Source: CADEED01 sp035286365
GTDB taxonomy: Bacteria > Pseudomonadota > Gammaproteobacteria > Steroidobacterales > Steroidobacteraceae
Direction: 5' to 3'
NCBI GenBank assembly: GCA_035286365.1
Contig: DATHJZ010000162.1
Span: 1 to 11,524, forward strand
DNA: 11,524 nt
Both the position numbers and the translations under genes were made by a program. Each line of letters begins with the position of its first letter. The stretch's first letter is position 1. The notes beneath the pieces were generated by a model. That model was not told the origin of the DNA. It did not search any database and saw only the letters and a program-made list of their open reading frames with translations. Of this stretch, positions 7,334 to 11,524 are shown in pieces.

Positions 7334-8263
7334 TCAATCGATAAACGGTTCAACGTTCTCACGCTCGCCGATCAGAAACGCATCCGCCACCAGCTGCATC
7401 GGCCGCCAGTCCACTTCGGACTTGCGCGCCTCGCACAATTCGGCGAAGCGCTCGTACAGCCGCGCGTATTCGCCACGCAGATCGCCCGGCTCCTGCTTGG
7501 CGCCGTCGATGGAGAACTGGCTGCCGCCCATTGCGAGTTTGAGTGTGCCCTGGTCGGTCTCGAGGTCGATGTCCCAGGTCTGCACGCCGGTATGGCGAAA
7601 ATCGAACTCCGCGTCGATGGCCACGCCGTCCTCGGTGCGCATTTTCAGATCTACGGCAATCGGCGCCTGCTTGTTGGCGGGGAACTTGAGGTGCGCGGCG
7701 GTCACCAACACTTCCGCCGCAAGTATCTCGGTGAGCATCGACAACGCATTGATGCCGGGGTCGAAAACGCCATAGCCGCCGGCTTCCCAGATCCATTGTT
7801 GACCGGGATGCCAGACGCGCACGTCTTCCTTCCACACGATGCGGCCGCGCTTGAGCGCGCGCCGGCTCAGCCAATCGCGCGCCGGCGACACGCCTGCGGC
7901 GAAACGCGAATGCCAGCTCTGAAACAGCGTCGGACCGAGCCGGGCCGCGCGCGCGGCCAGCAACGCGATCTCGCGCGTGGTGGGGGCCGGCGGCTTTTCG
8001 AGCAGCACATGTTTGCCGGCCTCGAGCGCGAGTGCGGCGGCGGAAAAATGCGCTTGGGGTGGCGTGCAGATGGAAATGCAGTCGATGTCTGGCCGACCGG
8101 AGAGCATCGCAGGCAGGTCGGAGAAGTTCGCCACGCCATCGACACGCGCATTGCGGCTGGCGCAGGCGACCAATTCGAAGCGCTCGCTCGCCTGCAGCAC
8201 GGGGATGTGCTGATCCCGCGCGATTTTGCCGATGCCGATCAGACCCACGCGCAGACGTCTCAT
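7334..8263 (-). CDS. D-galactose (L-arabinose) 1-dehydrogenase, Gfo/Idh/MocA family
   Basis: 309-residue cytosolic NAD(P)-dependent dehydrogenase. The family oxidises D-galactose at C1 to galactonolactone, the first step of the De Ley-Doudoroff pathway; close relatives use L-arabinose. The N-terminal Rossmann fold has GIGKIA at 10-15, followed by CTPPQ at 66-70 and EKPP at 89-92 with the conserved K90. The C-terminal domain shows WHPGQQWIWEAG at 151-162 and FDPGINALS at 167-175, whose D168-x3-N172 pair corresponds to substrate/catalytic residues in the arabinose dehydrogenase branch. These segments closely match Pseudomonas fluorescens galactose dehydrogenase as I recall it (304 residues). 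The ATG has GGAGGGGG 8 nt upstream. It is the first gene leftward from the divergent intergenic region, with dgoK on the other side. Family is certain; the choice of galactose over arabinose rests on the neighbouring dgoK, dgoA and vSGLT-like genes. Confidence 0.88.
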   Translation of the reverse strand: MRRLRVGLIGIGKIARDQHIPVLQASERFELVACASRNARVDGVANFSDLPAMLSGRPDIDCISICTPPQAHFSAAALALEAGKHVLLEKPPAPTTREIALLAARAARLGPTLFQSWHSRFAAGVSPARDWLSRRALKRGRIVWKEDVRVWHPGQQWIWEAGGYGVFDPGINALSMLTEILAAEVLVTAAHLKFPANKQAPIAVDLKMRTEDGVAIDAEFDFRHTGVQTWDIDLETDQGTLKLAMGGSQFSIDGAKQEPGDLRGEYARLYERFAELCEARKSEVDWRPMQLVADAFLIGERENVEPFID

Positions 8264-8526
8264 GCCTTCATCCCCCTCCAGGTGCGATTCATCGTAGCAA
8301 AAGGCGGCCGGTCATCGCCCGACGCTGCAATCCAGCCGGTGCGGCCGCCTATCAGAAGTGTATGCGAACGTGCAGCTAGCGCCTCGCATCCGGACATTGG
8401 ACAGCGGCAGGACATGCAGCGGGGGCTAGGCGCGTGCGCGCCAAGTAGGCAACATGCCGCAGCGGTGCATTGGCGAGGGGTCTTTCGGACAATGAGTTCG
8501 CATTTTTTACGCAACGGCGGCCACTG
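8264..8526. promoter_or_regulatory. Divergent regulatory region between the galactose dehydrogenase and dgoK
   Basis: 263 bp without a conserved gene, and the only space where promoters for both halves of the sugar module can lie. It contains an inverted repeat ATGCGA-N16-TCGCAT (8362-8389) and a 14-bp palindrome of arms GGCGCG and CGCGCC around TG (8429-8442). GGACA occurs four times (8392, 8399, 8410, 8487). The pair GGCGGCC (8303-8309) and GGCCGCC (8342-8348) could form a long-loop stem. I find no convincing -35/-10 pair in either direction. A short ORF occupies 8492-8527. Operator roles are inference. Confidence 0.5.
8429..8442. repeat. 14-bp palindrome, candidate operator
   Basis: GGCGCG-TG-CGCGCC is a perfect 6-bp inverted repeat near the middle of the divergent intergenic region, 85 bp before the dgoK ATG. 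Its position suits a regulator site, but GC-rich palindromes arise readily in DNA of this composition and no regulator gene is in the window. Confidence 0.3.
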
Positions 8527-8527
8527 A
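8492..8527 (+). CDS. 11-codon ORF coupled to dgoK, possible leader peptide
   Basis: ATG at 8492 opens MSSHFLRNGGH and stops at the TGA of 8525-8527, which shares its A with the dgoK ATG (TGATG). GAGGGG at 8475-8480 lies 11 nt upstream, a better Shine-Dalgarno sequence than anything directly before dgoK, where only CGGCGG is seen. Ribosomes ending this ORF could restart on dgoK. No homologue is known to me. It may be a coupling device or chance. Confidence 0.3.
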   Translation: MSSHFLRNGGH

Positions 8528-9474
8528 TGCCGCGCGCCGCTTTCATCGCCGGCGACTGGGGCACGAGCCAGCTGCGCCTGTACCTGTGCGACGCCGCTAA
8601 CAACGTGCTCGAGGCGCGCGTGGCGCGCGGCGCCGCGGCCGCGCGCGGCGAACACGAACAGGTGCTCGACGGCGAAATCGCCGGCTGGGAGAACTCCGCC
8701 GGTCCGTTGCCGGTGGTGTTGTGCGGCATGATCGGCTCGAGCATCGGCTGGGTGCAGGCACCCTATCTACCCGCGCCGGCGGATCCGCAGGGCCTGGCCG
8801 CGGCGTGCGTTTCCCTGCGCGGCGGACGCGTGTTGATCGTGCCCGGAGTGAGCTGCAGCAATTGCCTGGCGGCGCCCGACGTCATGCGCGGCGAAGAAAC
8901 GCAGATTCTCGGCGCGCTCAAGCTCGATCCCCGCCTGCGCATCGGTCAGCACCTCGTCTGCCTGCCGGGCACACACACCAAGTGGGTCGTGGTGCGCGGC
9001 GGTGCCATCGTCGAATTCCTGACGGCACCGACCGGCGAGCTGTTCGAGCTGCTGAGCAAACACAGCGTGATGGTGCGTGACGGAGCCGACGAGCGCGCCA
9101 TGAACGACACGGCTTTCGAAGCCGGGCTCGAGCGCGTGCGCGCGCTGCCGGGCGTGGAACTGCTGCACCGGATCTTCGAGGTCCGCAGCCGGCGGTTGTT
9201 GGCGCAGATGCCGCCAGAAGATGCCGCGAGCTATATGTCCGGGTTGTTGATCGGCAGCGACGTCGCGGGCGCGGCGCGCGTCTTCGCGGATGAAATCCGC
9301 GACAAACCGGTGTACCTGATCGCCGCGCCCGGCCTGGTGCGGGCCTATTCGACCGCGCTGCGCGCGTTCGGGCTCGCGCCTGACGTCATCGATGGCGGCT
9401 CGGCATCGCTGGCCGGCCTCGGCGAGATTTTCCGGCTGTCGCAGCCGGGAGGAGCGCAACGTGCCACCGGCTGA
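8527..9474 (+). CDS. dgoK: 2-dehydro-3-deoxygalactonokinase DgoK
   Basis: 315-residue cytosolic sugar kinase (E. coli DgoK has 292). The family phosphorylates 2-keto-3-deoxygalactonate with ATP to 6-phospho-2-keto-3-deoxygalactonate, the substrate of the aldolase encoded next. Family motifs appear in order: the phosphate-loop-like DWGTS at 10-14, GMIGSSIGW at 67-75, MRGEETQ at 120-126, PGTHTKW at 147-153, TGELF at 169-173 and SGLLIGSDV at 238-246. All have clear counterparts in E. coli DgoK. The ATG at 8527 puts IAGDWGTS at the expected distance from the N-terminus. An in-frame TTG at 8470 would add 19 residues with no family similarity. The start overlaps the stop of a short upstream ORF, and the 3' end overlaps dgoA by 14 nt. 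Identification is strong; the pairing with dgoA supports galactonate rather than gluconate chemistry. Confidence 0.93.
   Translation: MPRAAFIAGDWGTSQLRLYLCDAANNVLEARVARGAAAARGEHEQVLDGEIAGWENSAGPLPVVLCGMIGSSIGWVQAPYLPAPADPQGLAAACVSLRGGRVLIVPGVSCSNCLAAPDVMRGEETQILGALKLDPRLRIGQHLVCLPGTHTKWVVVRGGAIVEFLTAPTGELFELLSKHSVMVRDGADERAMNDTAFEAGLERVRALPGVELLHRIFEVRSRRLLAQMPPEDAASYMSGLLIGSDVAGAARVFADEIRDKPVYLIAAPGLVRAYSTALRAFGLAPDVIDGGSASLAGLGEIFRLSQPGGAQRATG
9448..9454 (+). promoter_or_regulatory. Ribosome-binding site of dgoA inside dgoK
   Basis: GGAGGAG lies within the last codons of dgoK, 6 nt before the GTG at 9461. It fixes the dgoA start and, with the 14-nt gene overlap, suggests translational coupling of kinase and aldolase. 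Confidence 0.75.
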
Positions 9475-10081
9475 CCCGGCAACGGTTGTCGTCGCGATCC
9501 TGCGCGGCCTCACGCCAGATCGCGCCTTGTCCGTGGGCGGCGTGTTGCGTGGCGCCGGCATCCGCATCCTCGAGGTGCCGCTCAATTCACCGGACCCCTA
9601 CAAGAGCATCGAAATCCTGGCCGCCGAGTCCGGCGGTGACTGCCTGGTTGGCGCGGGCACGGTGCTCAGCCCCGAACAGGTCGAGCGCACGCATGCCGCC
9701 GGCGGCCGCCTCGTCGTTTCCCCCAACACCAATCCCGCGGTGATCCGCGCCGCGCTGACGCGCGGCATGCAGGTGATGCCCGGGTTCGCCACGGCCAGCG
9801 AAGCATTCATCGCGGTCGAAGCCGGCGCGACCATTCTCAAACTGTTCCCGGCCGCGACTTACGGACCGAAGCATCTGCGCGCGTTGCGCGACGTGCTGCC
9901 GGCGGCCACGAAGATCTATCCGGTGGGCGGCATCGGCGCCGCGGACGTAGCGCCGTGGCTCGAAGCGGGCGCCGCCGGTTTCGGTTTTGGTTCGGAACTG
10001 TTCAAGCCTGCTTACACACTCGAAGAAATAACGGCGCGGGCCGCGCGGGTCGTCGAGGCCCTCGGCAAGCGACCGACCTAA
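9461..10081 (+). CDS. dgoA: 2-dehydro-3-deoxy-6-phosphogalactonate aldolase DgoA
   Basis: 206-residue class I aldolase (E. coli DgoA has 205) that splits KDPGal into pyruvate and D-glyceraldehyde 3-phosphate, the last step of the De Ley-Doudoroff route. As in KDPG/KDPGal aldolases, a (beta/alpha)8 barrel is expected. AILRGLTPD (12-20) contains R15. LEVPLNSP (37-44) contains the general acid/base E38, and the NSP triplet is typical of the KDPGal branch. GAGTVL is at 64-69. ILKLFP (125-130) contains K127, the Schiff-base lysine. PVGGIG and GFGFGSELF follow for phosphate binding. The GTG start gives a normal-length N-terminus and has a good Shine-Dalgarno sequence; upstream starts at and after 9392 would encode a tail read out of frame from dgoK. 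It overlaps dgoK by 14 nt and is followed after 22 nt by the symporter gene. KDPG (Entner-Doudoroff) specificity is the less likely alternative. Confidence 0.93.
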   Translation: MPPADPATVVVAILRGLTPDRALSVGGVLRGAGIRILEVPLNSPDPYKSIEILAAESGGDCLVGAGTVLSPEQVERTHAAGGRLVVSPNTNPAVIRAALTRGMQVMPGFATASEAFIAVEAGATILKLFPAATYGPKHLRALRDVLPAATKIYPVGGIGAADVAPWLEAGAAGFGFGSELFKPAYTLEEITARAARVVEALGKRPT

Positions 10082-10103
10082 CAAGCACCTCTGGGGGTTC
10101 GAC

Positions 10104-11524
10104 ATGGCTCTATCCACTCTCGATATCGCAATCGTCGCGATCTACGCAGTTTTCATTTTCGTGCTGGCACAATGGGTGTCGCGCGAAAAGGATCAGCACC
10201 AGAAGAGCGCGCAGGACTACTTCCTCGCCTCGCGCGCGTTGCCCTGGTGGGCCATCGGCACCTCGCTGATTGCCGCGAACATCTCGGCCGAGCAGATCGT
10301 CGGCATGTCGGGATCCGGTTACGTGATGGGCATGGCGATCGCGTCCTACGAATGGATGGCGGCGCTCACGCTGATCGTCGTCGGCAAGTGGATCCTGCCG
10401 GTGTTCCTCAAGAACGGCATCTACACGATGCCGGAATTCCTCGAAAGGCGTTACAGCCCGGCCGTTCGCAACGTCATGGCTGTCTTCTGGCTCGCGTTGT
10501 ACATTTTCGTGAACCTCACCTCGATCCTGTGGCTCGGCTCGCTCGCGGTGAATGCGATTGCTGGGGTCGACCTGCAGATCGCGATCACCGGGCTCGCGGT
10601 CTTCGCGCTCGCGTACGCGCTGTACGGCGGCCTGAAAGCGGTGGCGTTGACCGACATCGTGCAGGTCTCGCTGCTGGTGCTCGGCGGCATCATCATCACG
10701 TGGATTTCGCTGGACAAGGTCGGCGACGGCGCAGGCGTCATCGCGGGCTTCCAGACTTTGACGACGAAGTATCCCGAAAAGTTCGACATGATCCTGTCGC
10801 CCGACAGCCCGCACTACAAGGACCTGCCGGGCCTCGCCGTGTTGTTAGGCGGCATGTGGATGATGAACGTCAGCTATTGGGGCTTCAATCAATACATCAT
10901 CCAGCGCGGTCTCGCGGCCAAGAGCGTGAACGAAGCGCAGAAGGGCATCGTGCTCGCCGCGTTCCTCAAGCTGATCATGCCGGCGATCATCGTCATCCCC
11001 GGGATCGCGGCGCTGGTGCTCGTGCCCGGGCTCGAGCGCACCGACCAGGCCTACCCGAGCCTGATGGCCATGCTGCCTACCGGCATCAAGGGCATCGTGT
11101 TCGCAGCGCTGGTGGCGGCGATCGTCGCGTCGACCGGCTCGAAGATCAATTCGATCGCGACCATCTTCACGATGGACCTGTATCGCGCCTGGCGGCCCAA
11201 CACCGAGCAGAAGACGCTCGTTCGCGTGGGCCGCATCGTCGCGGTGGTGTCGGTAGTCATTGCAATCTTCATCACCAAGCCGTTTCTGAGCAATTTCGGC
11301 CAGGGCTTCCAGTACATCCAGAACTTCACGGGATTCGTCACGCCGGGCATCTGCGTGATCTTCCTGCTCGGCCTGTTCTGGGCGCGCACCACGGCAACCG
11401 CGGCGATGGTTTCAATGCTCGCGACCGTCGTGCTGTCCTGGGTGTTCTACAAATACCTGCCCGACTACCCATTCATGAATCGCGTGGGCTGGTGCTTCGT
11501 CGCGGGAATCGTGATCGCAGTGGT
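10104..11524 (+). CDS. Sodium/sugar symporter, vSGLT-like (SSS family), 3' end outside the window
   Basis: 473 codons are visible with no stop; vSGLT of Vibrio parahaemolyticus has about 543 residues, so the last helices are missing. This inner-membrane protein should import galactose or glucose with Na+. Long stretches match vSGLT as I recall it: SLIAANISAEQ (54-64), YEWM (82-85), LYIFVNLTS (132-140) and YWGFNQYIIQR (258-268). Galactose-site residues of vSGLT have counterparts Q64, E83, N255, K289 and Q406, and the inner gate Y258-W259 is kept. Two positions differ: A86 replaces the Ser near the sugar, and A342 replaces the first Ser of the Na2-site pair, the second being kept as S343. A loop near 310-316 is about 17 residues shorter than in vSGLT. 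GGGGG lies 7 nt before the ATG. The position 22 nt after dgoA makes galactose the likely substrate. Confidence 0.92.
   Translation, partial: MALSTLDIAIVAIYAVFIFVLAQWVSREKDQHQKSAQDYFLASRALPWWAIGTSLIAANISAEQIVGMSGSGYVMGMAIASYEWMAALTLIVVGKWILPVFLKNGIYTMPEFLERRYSPAVRNVMAVFWLALYIFVNLTSILWLGSLAVNAIAGVDLQIAITGLAVFALAYALYGGLKAVALTDIVQVSLLVLGGIIITWISLDKVGDGAGVIAGFQTLTTKYPEKFDMILSPDSPHYKDLPGLAVLLGGMWMMNVSYWGFNQYIIQRGLAAKSVNEAQKGIVLAAFLKLIMPAIIVIPGIAALVLVPGLERTDQAYPSLMAMLPTGIKGIVFAALVAAIVASTGSKINSIATIFTMDLYRAWRPNTEQKTLVRVGRIVAVVSVVIAIFITKPFLSNFGQGFQYIQNFTGFVTPGICVIFLLGLFWARTTATAAMVSMLATVVLSWVFYKYLPDYPFMNRVGWCFVAGIVIAV

Noticed and set aside
8303..8348. GGCGGCC and GGCCGCC as a Rho-independent terminator or riboswitch stem.
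   Set aside because: The loop is 32 nt, no T-run follows, and it lies upstream of both genes; no known riboswitch architecture is recognisable.
8470..8526. TTG at 8470 as the dgoK start.
   Set aside because: The added 19 residues have no family similarity, and the kinase motif DWGTS lies at the normal distance from the ATG at 8527.
6575..8527. A 650-codon open frame on the + strand opposite the SDR and galactose-dehydrogenase genes, ending exactly at the dgoK start.
   Set aside because: It is antisense to two genes with complete catalytic motifs, its product is Arg/Ala/His-rich without a recognisable domain, and long open antisense frames are expected in GC-rich DNA. Only its last 11 codons are considered separately.
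10110..10814. A 234-codon minus-strand open frame within the symporter gene.
   Set aside because: It is a shadow of a clearly recognisable SSS transporter on the + strand; its product is low-complexity (Arg/Asp/His-rich) with no domain.

Overview
High-GC chromosomal DNA whose gene content points to a gammaproteobacterium. The evidence is the spoT-ridA-recG gene order, a SpoT with both active sites, a TonB energiser, UbiA (ubiquinone synthesis) and a tonB promoter region carrying a Fur-like box. The Xanthomonadales/Nevskiales/Steroidobacter neighbourhood is my best guess, but this is inference from layout and composition; no rRNA or other marker is present. There are nine genes I can name to family level or better, one of them cut by the right edge. 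I see no tRNA, rRNA, IS element, prophage, CRISPR array or long repeat.

Left half (1-6520, all + strand): conserved housekeeping genes. spoT (stringent-response synthetase/hydrolase), ridA (enamine/imine deaminase) and recG (branched-DNA helicase) lie almost end to end and look like one operon. After an 85-bp gap holding a Fur-like box and a candidate promoter come tonB and then ubiA (4-hydroxybenzoate polyprenyltransferase). A GC-rich inverted repeat abuts the ubiA GTG start.

Right half (6548-11524): a sugar-catabolism module organised around a 263-bp divergent intergenic region (8264-8526). Leftward (- strand) run a Gfo/Idh/MocA dehydrogenase closely resembling D-galactose/L-arabinose 1-dehydrogenase and then an SDR dehydrogenase of unknown substrate. 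Rightward (+ strand) run dgoK (2-keto-3-deoxygalactonokinase), dgoA (KDPGal aldolase) and a sodium/sugar symporter very like vSGLT of Vibrio. Together these read as import of galactose by Na+ symport followed by the oxidative De Ley-Doudoroff route: galactose to galactonolactone (dehydrogenase), then after steps not encoded here, KDGal to KDPGal (DgoK) to pyruvate plus glyceraldehyde 3-phosphate (DgoA). The lactonase, galactonate dehydratase and any regulator must lie outside the window.

Nothing here is clearly a new biological system. The points most worth checking are the unassigned SDR paired with the galactose dehydrogenase, an 11-codon ORF coupled to dgoK by a TGATG overlap, substitutions at sugar- and sodium-site positions of the symporter, and the unusual starts of tonB and ubiA, which suggest very short or absent mRNA leaders.
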